A stretch of 64,000 bases of DNA from JACPDH01 sp041671505 (GCA_041671505.1 JBAZBK010000005.1:202494-266493), one strand, 5' to 3'; shown: positions 25,509-34,841, numbered from the stretch's first letter. Made by a program: numbers and translations. Notes: generated from the letters alone by a model not told the origin.

Positions 25509-27488
25509 CTACGACTTGCTCTCGTCCGACTCGACTTCGTCGGTCCTGGCCAAGGGGTATTCGCGCTCGAGCGACCGGCCGGGAACTTCACGACCTGTGA
25601 AGAACGCCGTATCGAGCGGGTAGACCAACGGATCGAAGATGACTGCATAGAAGTGCCAGACGATGATCGCGAGGGTCGCGAGAACCGCCTCGTAGAAGTG
25701 AATCACCGTCGCAAGGTCGCTCACCCACTTCGGGAACTGCGACAGCGTCCAGTTGTTGAACCAGAGCATGAATCCGGTCACGGCCATGACAACGGTTCCC
25801 CAGACCAGCGCCAAGTACTCCATCTTCTCGGGGTATCCCAGCGGAGGCGACTTCGGCATGTCGGGCCGCTGCCCGAAGAACCAGCGGAACTTCTCCTTCA
25901 CCTCGTGCACGTCGTGCAGCGTCGGCAGCATCCCCATGATGATCTTCCGCGCCCTGCGGTCGACGATCAGGTGGACGAAGTGGAACCCGAAGGCGATGAG
26001 CATCGTCACCGCCGCCCCGCGGTGAAGCCAGCCGCGGAATCCGAAACGCTCTTCCATGACGAGCAGCGGAGCCGCCCACCATGCCTCGGGGTACTTGAGC
26101 GCGAAGCCCGTGACCACGAGGGTGATGAAGCTGAGCGCAAGCGCCGCGTGCGCGATCCGGAACGGCAGCATCAGCCGCACCGGTCGCTCCTTCACGGGCA
26201 CGACCGGGCGCGGAATCGGCCAGCGCGCCTTACGCCGCAGGTCGAGGTAGTTGTGGAGGAGCATCCCGACGATCGTCATCCAGATCAGCCAGATATAGGC
26301 GACGCGGACCCAGTAGACGACGGGGTGCGTCGCGTCCTTCTGGCCGGGGATCGTGTGCACGGTTCCGATCGCGAACTTCTCGCCCGCTCCCGGGTGGCAC
26401 GCGCCGCACGTCTTGGCCAGGTTCGCCTTGTTGACGTGAGAGCGTTTGTCCGACGACGGCAGGATGTCGTGAACACCGTGGCACGAGGAACAGTTGGCGA
26501 CGACCTGCGAGCCCGAGCGTGACGCCAGCCCGTGGAAACTGTCCTCGTACGACTCGAGTTTCTCGCCCGACAGCCCGAACTTCTCGGAGAGCCGAAGATC
26601 CCCATGGCAGCGTCCGCAGGTCACCTTCGGTACGTTACTGGCGTAGACCGGAGAATCGGGCCGCGAAGGTTCGATGATTCGGTGCTCCCCGTGACAGTCG
26701 GTGCATACGGGAGACTCGCTCTTCCCGGCCGCCGCGGCAACTCCGTGAACGCTCAGGCTGTACTGCGCGGCGATCACGATGTGGCATTTGCCGCACGTGG
26801 CGGGGACGCGCTGGTGGTTCACCTGTGAGGCGGGATCGGAGCCGGGCAGAATCGCATGAGAACCGTGGCAGTCCGAACAGCTCGCTGCATGCTCGCCCTT
26901 CGCGATGCCTCTTGCATGCACGCTCGCCCGGTACGCCGCGAGCGGCTGCACCAGCTTGATGCCGCCACGAACCGCGAGGTCGGGGTTCGCGTGGCACGCG
27001 CCGCATGTCTCAGGCATCTTCTTCGGATGCAACGGCGAGGCCTCGTCGGTCCTCGGTTTCAGCTCGTGGACGTTTCCGTGGCACATCGCGCAGTGGATCT
27101 TCGGAACGCCGGGCGAGTTCGTGGCCTTGGCATGAACGCTCGTCGCAAACTGAGTGACGGCGTCCTCGTGGCAGTCGGCGCACGCCTTGTGCGGGTCGCT
27201 CGGCTTGTGAGGGAACTCGTCCTGCTTTCCCGCGTGACAGGCGGCGCAGCCGATGCCCGCCTGGCCGTGGAGCGAGGCGCCCCACGCTTCAGCGTTGATC
27301 TGGAACTTCTTTTCGACCGAATCCGCCGCGACCGCGTGGCATTCGAGACAAGGATCCTGCTCCTCGGCCGCGGGCGCAGCCGCCGGCGCCGCTGCCTGCG
27401 CCATCGCAGGCGGCACGGCCAGCATCGCGAGCAGAACGGCGAAGGTCCCGCCAAGGATCGCCCGCGTCATATTGTCTTTGCCTGACAT
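25509..27488 (-). CDS. 11-haem cytochrome c fused to membrane cytochrome b domain
   Basis: 659 residues. Signal peptide, then 11 CXXCH sites (CLECH, CAACH, CADCH, CAMCH, CGACH, CSDCH, CGKCH, CTDCH, CGRCH, CSSCH, CGACH; about 47-365), then a cytochrome b561-like membrane domain of four to five helices with histidines (about 385-640, for example RIAHAALALSFITLVVTGFA and HRGAAVTMLIAFGFHFVHLI). The plan recalls Geobacter CbcL, an inner-membrane quinol:cytochrome oxidoreductase used for low-potential respiration; that role is inferred. The membrane half aligns with the end of the 21-haem protein just upstream. The start could also be ATG 27470. Confidence 0.88.
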   Translation of the reverse strand: MSGKDNMTRAILGGTFAVLLAMLAVPPAMAQAAAPAAAPAAEEQDPCLECHAVAADSVEKKFQINAEAWGASLHGQAGIGCAACHAGKQDEFPHKPSDPHKACADCHEDAVTQFATSVHAKATNSPGVPKIHCAMCHGNVHELKPRTDEASPLHPKKMPETCGACHANPDLAVRGGIKLVQPLAAYRASVHARGIAKGEHAASCSDCHGSHAILPGSDPASQVNHQRVPATCGKCHIVIAAQYSLSVHGVAAAAGKSESPVCTDCHGEHRIIEPSRPDSPVYASNVPKVTCGRCHGDLRLSEKFGLSGEKLESYEDSFHGLASRSGSQVVANCSSCHGVHDILPSSDKRSHVNKANLAKTCGACHPGAGEKFAIGTVHTIPGQKDATHPVVYWVRVAYIWLIWMTIVGMLLHNYLDLRRKARWPIPRPVVPVKERPVRLMLPFRIAHAALALSFITLVVTGFALKYPEAWWAAPLLVMEERFGFRGWLHRGAAVTMLIAFGFHFVHLIVDRRARKIIMGMLPTLHDVHEVKEKFRWFFGQRPDMPKSPPLGYPEKMEYLALVWGTVVMAVTGFMLWFNNWTLSQFPKWVSDLATVIHFYEAVLATLAIIVWHFYAVIFDPLVYPLDTAFFTGREVPGRSLEREYPLARTDEVESDESKS

Positions 27489-27507
27489 CGTCCACCCATC
27501 CTTGCGC

Positions 27508-28077
27508 CTATTTGTAGGCGAACACCATTGCGTAAATGATCAGACCGATCACGGAGAGCCCGAGGAAGAGCGCCGCGAACCCGAAGATGCGGAACGCCCT
27601 GTCGAGCCTGTGTGACACCGGGCCCACGAGCCGCCCTTCGAGCTTGCCGGTCCGCTCCATGAGCTCGTACTCGCCCGGTTTGTCGAACTTGAACTCGTCG
27701 AGAGGAACCCGGCCGGTGAAGATGACCGGATCCATCGGGAACTTGTCGGGACGGAAGTGCGTGTTGAAGAAGTGAATCGTGAAGATGAACGCTACCGCGA
27801 GCAGAGCCTCGTCGCTGTGGATGATCGTCGCCACGTTGATCGTCCATCCCGGCACGAGTCGCGTGAGCAGCTCGGGGAACCAGAGCACGATACCGGTCGA
27901 GCCGATCACCATCACGCCCCAGAAGACGGCGAAGTAGTCGAACTTCTCCCAGTAGGTGTATCGCCCGTACTTCGGCCGCTCACCCCTGCCGAAGAACCAT
28001 TCATCGAGCCCCAGAAGTCTTCCAGATCCTTCAGCGTGAACATCAGCGTGTTCGGGCCCGTGACGAGGTCGATCCAC
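27508..28077 (-). CDS. C-terminal membrane part of the 21-haem protein, out of frame
   Basis: From the junction near 28009 this frame encodes DEWFFGRGERPKYGRYTYWE and three further membrane helices, aligning with the end of the neighbouring 11-haem protein (KFRWFFGQRP ... KMEYLALVWG ... DTAFFTG). It is therefore the missing C-terminus of the upstream gene, not an independent protein; the residues before the junction (encoded upstream of 28012) are in the wrong frame. Adding one G to the run GGGG on the minus strand (28009-28012) would join the two frames into a protein of 966 residues. Either a true frameshift mutation, a slippage site or a sequencing error. Confidence 0.8.
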   Translation of the reverse strand: MDRPRHGPEHADVHAEGSGRLLGLDEWFFGRGERPKYGRYTYWEKFDYFAVFWGVMVIGSTGIVLWFPELLTRLVPGWTINVATIIHSDEALLAVAFIFTIHFFNTHFRPDKFPMDPVIFTGRVPLDEFKFDKPGEYELMERTGKLEGRLVGPVSHRLDRAFRIFGFAALFLGLSVIGLIIYAMVFAYK

Positions 28078-30407
28078 CTCCAGCCCTCCGCGTTCTTCCG
28101 CTTGATGAGGTAGATGATGTGGATCGCGAAGATCGTCAGCAGCGCCACGCCGGCGATGCGGTGGATGATGCCCATCTCGTGCGCACCGCCTAAAACCCTC
28201 GAGAGCAGCTGCGCCCAGCCGGTGTACGAGAACTTCAGTGCCATGCCGGTGATCGCCAGCGTGAAGAAGGCGAGCAGCATCACGAAGTGCTGCATCCGTT
28301 GGAATTTCGAGAAGCGCGAGTAGAAGACCTCGCCTTCCTCCGCGTCACGGTGCACGCGCCAGTGCTCGCGAGTCCGCCAGAGGCGGAACAGCCAGAGCAG
28401 CGTGTGGATGAAGAAGAAGACCAGCGTTCCGACGAGCAGCATCACCATGAAGCGGAACGACCAGAAGAGCCAGGGGTACTTGTCCTTGTCGTGGTGCGTG
28501 GCGTGCGAGAGGTATCCCGCGAACTGGCGGTGCGAGCCCTCGTGGCACTGACCGCACGTCTTGACCACGTTCGCGTGAGAGAGTGACGACCTCGGATCGT
28601 CGACCGGCAGGATGTTGTGCTTGCCGTGACAGTCGGAACACTTCGCCGCGCCTTCGGAGCCGAGCTTGGAGACTTTTCCGTGGAAGGTTTCGAAGAAAGT
28701 CTCCGCCTCGTCCTTATGGCACTTGCCGCACTGGTCCATCATCTTGCCGCGGAAGCCAGCGAGGTCGGTGCGCCCGATCTGGTGCGATGTATGGCAGTCG
28801 TTGCACGTCGGGAGCTTGTGACCCGGCTTCGGCTTCGCGGTGGCGTGAATGCTCGTCGCGAACGTCTCGGCGATTCCGTTGTGGCAGGTGCCGCAGGTAT
28901 TCGCGAGGTTCGCCGGGTTCACGGTCGAATTCGGATCGGACGGCGGAAGCTCCATGTGCGACGAGTGACAGTTGACGCACGTCGCCGAGACGACGAGTCC
29001 GGCCTTCGTCAGGCCTTCGCCGTGGATTGACTCGGCATAGCTCCCGACGATGTCGGGCACGTCGCTGTCGATCCGAATCGCGGCTTTCTCGCCGTTGCGG
29101 TGGCAGCGGGCGCAGAGTGTCGGCACGTTGCGCGCGAACGTCGGCGACGTCGGAGTCCGCTTGCTCTGCGTCGCGTGGTTGCTGTGGCAGTCGAGGCAGC
29201 CCGGCGCGTCTTTGTCGCCTTTCGCGGCGAGCTGCCCGTGCGTGCTCTTCCTGTACTGATCGGCCTGCGCGGCATGACAGACCGAACAGTCGGGCTTGCT
29301 CTTGATCGCGTCACAGGGGCGCGTATGGGAAGGCTGGACTTCGCTGTGGCACTGCGCGCACGCCGTCTTCGAATGCGTCGAGACCGCGTACTTCTCCGGG
29401 TCGACGTAGATCGAGATCTGTTTTCCGTTGCGGACCATCGTCTGGCCCTTCTTCGCGTGGCAGGTGAGGCAGTCCTTGTTCGACATCCCGGCGTCATAGA
29501 AGACACGTCGTGCCTTGTGCGGCTCGTGGCAGTCGACGCAGGCCGGGATCATGTGCGGCTGCTTCTCCCAGAGCTGCCCCTGGATGACTTTCCGGTGTAC
29601 CTCCTCGATCCTGGCGTGACACTGGCGGCAGGTCGCGGCGATGTTCCGGCGCGCGATGCTCGACTTCGGATCGGTGTGCGGCAGGATCTCGTGAGACGTA
29701 TGGCAGGAGGTGCAGACCGCGGTAACCGTCAGCCCCTTCTGGTAAAGGCCCTGGCCGTGGATCGAGTCGACGTAGTTCTCGAGGATCTGATGCTGCGGGA
29801 TGTCGCGCATCTGCGACACCGGAGAGCCTTCGCGATGGCAACCGCCGCAAAGCAGCGGCACGTTCATTACGTTGGTCTTCGCGTTCGGATCTTTGTGGTT
29901 TTGGATCGCATGGGAGCCGTGACAGAACTTGCACGTCGGCGCCAGCTTGTCGCCACGCGCCGCGGCGCGGCCGTGAAGGCTGCGGTGCTGCGCGTCGCTG
30001 ACTTCCTTGTGGCACTTGTCGCAGTTGATGTTGCTCACGACCGATGGCGGCTTGATCCCGTGGTTGCCGTGGCAGTCGGAGCATTTCACCCCGGGCTTCC
30101 CTGCCGACGCGGCATGCACGCCTTTGATCGCGACCTCGTGGCAGCTCGAGCATTCAACCGCTTCGACCTTCTCGTGCGGGTAGTCGGAAATGCTCTGGTG
30201 GCAGTCGGTGCAGTCCAGAGTTCCGTGGACCGACGCGGCGAACTTTTCAGGGTCGACGTGGACGCTTACCGATTTCCCCGCGACCTCCATCGTGAGCGAC
30301 GCGTCGGCGTGGCAGTCGAGGCACTCGGAGCTCGTCAACTGCGCGTGGGCTGAAATACCCCAGAGGGAGACCCACACCGCGGCTGTCAGGCTGGCTATGA
30401 AACGCAT
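27912..30407 (-). CDS. 21-haem cytochrome c fused to cytochrome b domain (frameshifted)
   Basis: 831 residues in this frame from ATG 30407 (GAGGAGGAACG site). Signal peptide MRFIASLTAAVWVSLWGISA, then 21 CXXCH motifs to about residue 665, then the first helices of a b-type membrane domain. Two halves repeat: VHVDPEKFAASVH with CTDCH matches IYVDPEKYAVSTH with CAQCH, and HGQGLYQKGLTVTAVCTSCH matches HGEGLTKAGLVVSATCVNCH. The correct frame is lost near 28009-28012; the residues after FWG are spurious and the true continuation lies in 27508-28008. Likely an electron conduit taking electrons from the quinone pool to the periplasm. A dyad operator lies 91 bases upstream. Confidence 0.88.
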   Translation of the reverse strand: MRFIASLTAAVWVSLWGISAHAQLTSSECLDCHADASLTMEVAGKSVSVHVDPEKFAASVHGTLDCTDCHQSISDYPHEKVEAVECSSCHEVAIKGVHAASAGKPGVKCSDCHGNHGIKPPSVVSNINCDKCHKEVSDAQHRSLHGRAAARGDKLAPTCKFCHGSHAIQNHKDPNAKTNVMNVPLLCGGCHREGSPVSQMRDIPQHQILENYVDSIHGQGLYQKGLTVTAVCTSCHTSHEILPHTDPKSSIARRNIAATCRQCHARIEEVHRKVIQGQLWEKQPHMIPACVDCHEPHKARRVFYDAGMSNKDCLTCHAKKGQTMVRNGKQISIYVDPEKYAVSTHSKTACAQCHSEVQPSHTRPCDAIKSKPDCSVCHAAQADQYRKSTHGQLAAKGDKDAPGCLDCHSNHATQSKRTPTSPTFARNVPTLCARCHRNGEKAAIRIDSDVPDIVGSYAESIHGEGLTKAGLVVSATCVNCHSSHMELPPSDPNSTVNPANLANTCGTCHNGIAETFATSIHATAKPKPGHKLPTCNDCHTSHQIGRTDLAGFRGKMMDQCGKCHKDEAETFFETFHGKVSKLGSEGAAKCSDCHGKHNILPVDDPRSSLSHANVVKTCGQCHEGSHRQFAGYLSHATHHDKDKYPWLFWSFRFMVMLLVGTLVFFFIHTLLWLFRLWRTREHWRVHRDAEEGEVFYSRFSKFQRMQHFVMLLAFFTLAITGMALKFSYTGWAQLLSRVLGGAHEMGIIHRIAGVALLTIFAIHIIYLIKRKNAEGWRWIDLVTGPNTLMFTLKDLEDFWGSMNGSSAGVSGRSTGDTPTGRSSTTSPSSGA

Positions 30408-30497
30408 CGTTCCTCCTCGGACTACCTGCTGCTCTCCACCGTGACGCAACGTAGCAGCAGATAACCCGAGCAACGATGAGGCTCGTCAACCCGACCC

Positions 30498-30511
30498 GTG
30501 ACCTGTGTCAC
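30498..30511. promoter_or_regulatory. GTGAC-N4-GTCAC dyad upstream of the 21-haem gene
   Basis: GTGACCTGTGTCAC, perfect five-base arms, in the 112-base gap between the YwiC-like stop and the cytochrome start. CRP/FNR-type spacing (TGA-N6-TCA). Same form as the sites before ric and hypF. Confidence 0.55.
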
Positions 30512-30519
30512 CGATCAGA

Positions 30520-31320
30520 TCAGGCGAGAAGGAACGCCGCCGCCAGCCACGCCACCGAGATCGCTCCCCAGCGGACCTCCGAAAAGCCGACCGACTTCGC
30601 TCCGAGCCGCCTGCGCAGCGAGGAAAGGCCTGCCCAGCAGCGGAGCAGCAGGAGCGCATAGAGCGGAGCTACGAGCCCGGGCACGAGTCCCACCCTCGCG
30701 AACCAGAGCACGGGAACGATAGCCAAGGCATGCACGATCAATGGGATAGCGAGGATCGGGTCCCTGCCGTGCTCCAGTCGCAGGCGTGACCGCACGTAAA
30801 GGACCGCCGGCACGGCGCGAAGCGAGAGCAGCGCCCAGACCGCGCCACCCCTCGGGAGCGACCACCCACCGAGCATCACGATCGACGCGCCGACGGATGC
30901 GAGAGCCACCGGGCCGAAGAGCTCGGCGGCGAGCGCGCGGCTCTTTCCTCGTGCGTCGTACCAGAGCATCACCGCGACGACCGGAGACGCAACGAGCAGC
31001 GGGATTGCCGCGTCGAGCGACGCGCGGAATGCCAGGAAGAGGCCTATGGTGCCGATTGCTCCGTACGCCGCGGCGATGCCGAGAGCGACTCCCGTCCGCT
31101 GCTGTCGCCGGTTGGCTGCGACGTCCGACCACCACACCTTCAGCGGCTGACGGACGAGGAAAAGGGCGATCGCGGCGACCGCAAGCGCGAGTCCGCGAAC
31201 GCTCCAGGCCACCACGAGCCCGAGCACGATCGGCTCGAGCAGGAAGCCCCAGCCGCCATGCTCCACGGGGAGAGCGATCGGGCGGAGCCTTACGTTTCCT
31301 GGACCGACCGTCACGATCAC
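30520..31320 (-). CDS. YwiC-like integral membrane protein
   Basis: 266 residues from GTG 31320, which overlaps the stop of the upstream cNMP gene (GTGA). About eight hydrophobic helices; the N-terminal PIALPVEHGGWGFLLEP matches the LPxEHGxWG opening of the YwiC-like family, often found near nitrate or anaerobic respiration genes. Function unknown. A much longer upstream frame is just the complement of the cNMP gene region and was trimmed. Operon with the cNMP protein, upstream of the multiheme genes. Confidence 0.78.
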   Translation of the reverse strand: MIVTVGPGNVRLRPIALPVEHGGWGFLLEPIVLGLVVAWSVRGLALAVAAIALFLVRQPLKVWWSDVAANRRQQRTGVALGIAAAYGAIGTIGLFLAFRASLDAAIPLLVASPVVAVMLWYDARGKSRALAAELFGPVALASVGASIVMLGGWSLPRGGAVWALLSLRAVPAVLYVRSRLRLEHGRDPILAIPLIVHALAIVPVLWFARVGLVPGLVAPLYALLLLRCWAGLSSLRRRLGAKSVGFSEVRWGAISVAWLAAAFLLA

Positions 31321-31793
31321 GCACCAAGGGCAGGGACGACGCGGAGCGAATGCCCGCGATTCTCCGCGTCGATGCTCTTGAGCACCTCGTAGCATCGGCC
31401 GATGTCGAGGCTCAGGATCTTCACGATCTCGAGATGCGCTTCGGGAGAAGTCCGGATGAATTCGAGAAGGGCGTCGCGCGGCACGAACTGGACCGTCGAG
31501 TCCTCGACGACGTCGGCGCGGCAGTCGAGAGGCTTTCCGGTGATCGAAGAGCTCAGGCCGAGAACGTCGCCGGCGCATCCCATGCAAACCTGGCGCGTCC
31601 TGCCGACACGGTTGGCGACCGACATGTCGATCCGCCCGGAGATCACAAAGAACACGCCGAGCGGCGCGTCACCGTCGAGGAAGAGGTTCGAGCCCGCGGT
31701 CACCTGGCGTTCAACGCTGATTTCCCGGAGCAACTCCGTTGCTTTCGAGACGCAGGCGCTGCCGCCACCGGAGCTGCGATCACAGTATTGCAC
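31317..31793 (-). CDS. cNMP-binding-domain protein without DNA-binding domain
   Basis: About 158 residues if started at GTG 31793; the start is uncertain because no good ribosome site is close. Beta-roll pattern GVFFVISGRIDMSVANRVGR, then GCAGDVLGLSSSITGKPLDC, and C-terminal helices, ending without a helix-turn-helix. An extra Cys pair (QVCMGCAGD) sits in the roll and could respond to redox or bind a cofactor. Overlaps the YwiC-like gene by four bases, so the two are coupled; the pair precedes the multiheme cluster. Confidence 0.7.
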   Translation of the reverse strand: MQYCDRSSGGGSACVSKATELLREISVERQVTAGSNLFLDGDAPLGVFFVISGRIDMSVANRVGRTRQVCMGCAGDVLGLSSSITGKPLDCRADVVEDSTVQFVPRDALLEFIRTSPEAHLEIVKILSLDIGRCYEVLKSIDAENRGHSLRVVPALGA

Positions 31794-31995
31794 GCGCCGA
31801 TTAAGCCACTCCTCGCCTCCCGATGTTGTGACGGATGGTACAGCGTGCCGTGACTTTTCTTGCCACCCGGCGCCCCGTTCGCGAGGCCCGAAACAAGGGT
31901 GGAGGACCGCGCGGGGCCGGAGCGCGTCGACCGATCCCACCTCTGCCCGCGCGATCCCCGCCCCGGAGCGGGCGGTTCGTGCATAATCGCCGCCG

Positions 31996-32415
31996 ATGGA
32001 AACCCTCGAGCCCACCTCGCAGCGTGCGAAGAGCCGGATCCGTTCCGCCGCGGTGATGTTCTACCTGATGGCGGTGGTGAAGCTGCTGGCGCTATTCACG
32101 GCGATGCGCCCCCCTGTCGGCGCCCCGACCCCGCCACCGCCGCCCCATGCGCAGGGGGCGCTGTTCGCCTACTACGCGGCGACGATCGTCGTCTGCAGCG
32201 CGATCGGCTTCACGCTGGAGCGCAGGCTGCGTTGGGCGCGCCCCGCCGCCTTCGTCGTCGGCGGCCTTCACGCCTGCGCGCTCCCGCTCGTGCTCTTCGG
32301 CAAGCTCGGGATCATGTCGCTGATCACCGGGATTCTCGGCGTAATGGCCGTCGGATCGCTCCTCGTCGCCTCGGCGCTCGAGAAAGTCGACGAATCGGAG
32401 CCTAACAAGTCCTGA
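31996..32415 (+). CDS. Small membrane protein, unknown
   Basis: 139 residues with three or four hydrophobic segments (about 20-38, 58-72, 84-100, 103-122) and a proline run PTPPPPPHAQ in the first loop. Not recognised. Divergent from the cNMP gene. Convergent with hrpB. Confidence 0.65.
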   Translation: METLEPTSQRAKSRIRSAAVMFYLMAVVKLLALFTAMRPPVGAPTPPPPPHAQGALFAYYAATIVVCSAIGFTLERRLRWARPAAFVVGGLHACALPLVLFGKLGIMSLITGILGVMAVGSLLVASALEKVDESEPNKS

Positions 32416-32479
32416 CCGGAACGAGCCTTTCCGCGGCACACGCGAATCGATCCTCGGTTCCGCGTTCCGCCTTTCGCGT

Positions 32480-34783
32480 TCAGCGTTTTTTCGTCCTCGC
32501 CGTCGGCTCGGCGCTCCACGGATCCTCGGGCCACGGATGCTTCGGGTACCGCGCCCTGAGTTCCCTGCGCACCTCGGGATATGTGTTCTGCCAGAACGAG
32601 CGCAGGTCGCGCGTCGTCTGCACCGGCCTTCCCGCGGGTGAGAGGAGCGAGAAGGTCACTGGGGTCCGCGATGGGCCGAGCAGCGGCGTCTCGGCGAGCC
32701 CGAAGAGCTCCTGCAGCTTCACCGACGCCACCACCTGCCCGTCCTCGGTGTACTCGAGCCTCGCGCGCCTCCCGCTCGGTACGGGAAAGTCGACCGGCGC
32801 AAAGCGGTCGAGATCGCGGCGCGCCTCCCACGGCACCAGAGCGTCGGCGTCGAGGCGCGGCGCGCTCACCTCCCCTTCGCATACGGCCCGGACCGCCGCC
32901 TCCCACTCGAACGCGATCCCGGCAAAGCGAAGCCGGCGAATGAGCAGCAGGGTCGCCTCGTCCGGCCCGTCGTCGATGAGCCCCTGCGCGAGCACCTCGC
33001 CGGCCACCGATGGATCGGCCTTCGCGGCGCTCTCGTTCAGGACGATCGCGTCGTACCAGCGGATCGACGTCGCCTTCACGCTCCTCGATCGCCGATCGTA
33101 GCGATGGCGGAGCTCGACGCGCGTCGGTACGAGCCACTCGCGCTCGACGATGCTTGCCATACGCACGAGCGCCTGCCCGCCGGGACCATGATCCGCGCCG
33201 CTGACGTCGAGCGCGACGAGGAACTCCCCTCCCACGACCCCGCTCTCGCGAGCCAGCGTCGCGCCGCTTCCGGAGGAGAGGAGCAGCCGCGGCGATCCCG
33301 CCTCACGACGAAAGGCTACCCGGTCGGGAAAGCCCGCGAGCAACGCACGCGACAGCGCGACGCTGTCGCGGCCGCCTAACTCCCGCCTCGCGATCGACGC
33401 GATCTCGTCGGCCGTGCGGCGGAGCGAGGGATGCGCGTCGCGGAAGCGGTCGACGAGCGTCTGCAGATCGGAATCGGTCGACATCTCGCCCTGCCTCGCC
33501 CGCACCCCTCCCTCGGAGAGGATCGCGCAACCGCGCGCCGCCTCGTCGGAGCCTCCCGCCTCGACGAGAATCCGTCCGAGCCGGGGATGCACCGGCAAGC
33601 GCTGGAGGAGTCGCCCGACCTGCGTGAGCTTCCCCCCCTCGAGCGCGCCAAGCCGTTCCAGCAAACGCAGTGTCGCGTCGATGCGCTCGATTGACGGCCG
33701 CTCGAACCAGTCGAACGATCGCGGATCGTCGCCCCACGCCACCACGTCGAGCAGCGTCGACGCCAGGTCGATCCGCGCGATCTCCGGCTCGCGGTGAGGC
33801 GCGAGCATGTCGCGCGCGTCCCAGAGCCGGATCGCCCGACCCGGCGCGACGCGGCCCGCGCGTCCCGACCGCTGTTCGGCCGAGTCGCGCGAGATCCTCT
33901 CCGTCACGAGATGGTCGATCCCCGACGCGTCGTCGTACCGCAGCAGCCGATGGACGCCACTGTCGATGACCGTCGTGACCCCTTCCACCGTGAGCGACGT
34001 CTCGGCGATGTTCGTCGCGAGGATCGCCTTGCGCCTCGTCGACGGAGCGAGCGCAGCCTCCTGCGCGTCGACATCGAGATTTCCGTGCAGCTCGAAGAGG
34101 TCGATCCCCGGTTGCCTCGAGCGCAACGCCGCCGACGCCTCGCGGATCTCCCGCGCGCCCGGCAGGAAGCAGAGCAGATGTCCGCCGTCCACGCGCAGCT
34201 CCCGCTGTGCTGCTTCGACGACGCTTGCGCCCGGTGCGTGCTCGACCTCGATCGGGAAGAGCCTGCCAGGCACCTCGATCACCGGACAATCGAACAGGTA
34301 GCGGCTGACCGCAGCAGCATCGAGCGTCGCCGACATCACGACGATGCGCAGATCGTCGCGCGCGAGGCTCGCCTGCTTCACAAGCGCGAGCGCGAGGTCG
34401 GCGTGAATGCTCCGCTCGTGGAACTCGTCGAGGATGACGGTCGAGAAGTCGCCGAGGAGCGGATCGGATTGAAGTCGCGCAGTGAGAATCCCCTCCGTGG
34501 CGACGAGCAGCTTCGTCTTCGCCGAGAAGTTGCGCTCGAAGCGGATCTGCCAGCCGACTTCGCCGCCGACCGTCCACCCACGCTCCGAGGCGATGCGCCT
34601 CACCAGCGAGCGCGCGGCGACCCGTCGCGGTTGAAGGACGATCGTGCGCCCCTCCTCGGAGAGCGCCGGCGGGATGCGCGTCGTCTTGCCCGCTCCCGGA
34701 GGCGCGGTGACGACGAGATAGCGTCTTTCGCGCAGGCTCGCACGTATAGGAGGCAGGAACGCGTCGACCGGCAATTCGATCAT
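32480..34783 (-). CDS. hrpB: ATP-dependent helicase HrpB
   Basis: 767 residues, slightly short of the usual 800 or so. DEAH helicase core with PPGAGKTT (Walker A), DEFHERS (motif II), MSATLD (III), TNIAETSLT and AEQRSGRAGRVAPGR (motifs V and VI), followed by HA2-like and the HrpB-specific C-terminal domain (DLRSFWQNTYPEVRRELRAR, KHPWPEDP). An RNA helicase-like enzyme of poorly defined role, linked to mRNA processing or ribosome assembly. Contains a rare TTA Leu codon at 33374-33380. Confidence 0.93.
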   Translation of the reverse strand: MIELPVDAFLPPIRASLRERRYLVVTAPPGAGKTTRIPPALSEEGRTIVLQPRRVAARSLVRRIASERGWTVGGEVGWQIRFERNFSAKTKLLVATEGILTARLQSDPLLGDFSTVILDEFHERSIHADLALALVKQASLARDDLRIVVMSATLDAAAVSRYLFDCPVIEVPGRLFPIEVEHAPGASVVEAAQRELRVDGGHLLCFLPGAREIREASAALRSRQPGIDLFELHGNLDVDAQEAALAPSTRRKAILATNIAETSLTVEGVTTVIDSGVHRLLRYDDASGIDHLVTERISRDSAEQRSGRAGRVAPGRAIRLWDARDMLAPHREPEIARIDLASTLLDVVAWGDDPRSFDWFERPSIERIDATLRLLERLGALEGGKLTQVGRLLQRLPVHPRLGRILVEAGGSDEAARGCAILSEGGVRARQGEMSTDSDLQTLVDRFRDAHPSLRRTADEIASIARRELGGRDSVALSRALLAGFPDRVAFRREAGSPRLLLSSGSGATLARESGVVGGEFLVALDVSGADHGPGGQALVRMASIVEREWLVPTRVELRHRYDRRSRSVKATSIRWYDAIVLNESAAKADPSVAGEVLAQGLIDDGPDEATLLLIRRLRFAGIAFEWEAAVRAVCEGEVSAPRLDADALVPWEARRDLDRFAPVDFPVPSGRRARLEYTEDGQVVASVKLQELFGLAETPLLGPSRTPVTFSLLSPAGRPVQTTRDLRSFWQNTYPEVRRELRARYPKHPWPEDPWSAEPTARTKKR

Positions 34784-34841
34784 CGTCGCCCATTATCGTG
34801 GCGATGGCGTAGAATCGGCGTCACCTCATAAGGAGATTTCA

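Noticed and set aside
27508..28077. Independent small membrane cytochrome gene
   Set aside because: Its good part continues the 21-haem protein in another frame and aligns with the end of the paralogue; there is no start signal of its own.
30515..31587. Longer versions of the YwiC-like gene
   Set aside because: The extra N-terminal residues overlap the cNMP gene and are Arg-rich; the GTGA overlap gives a better start.
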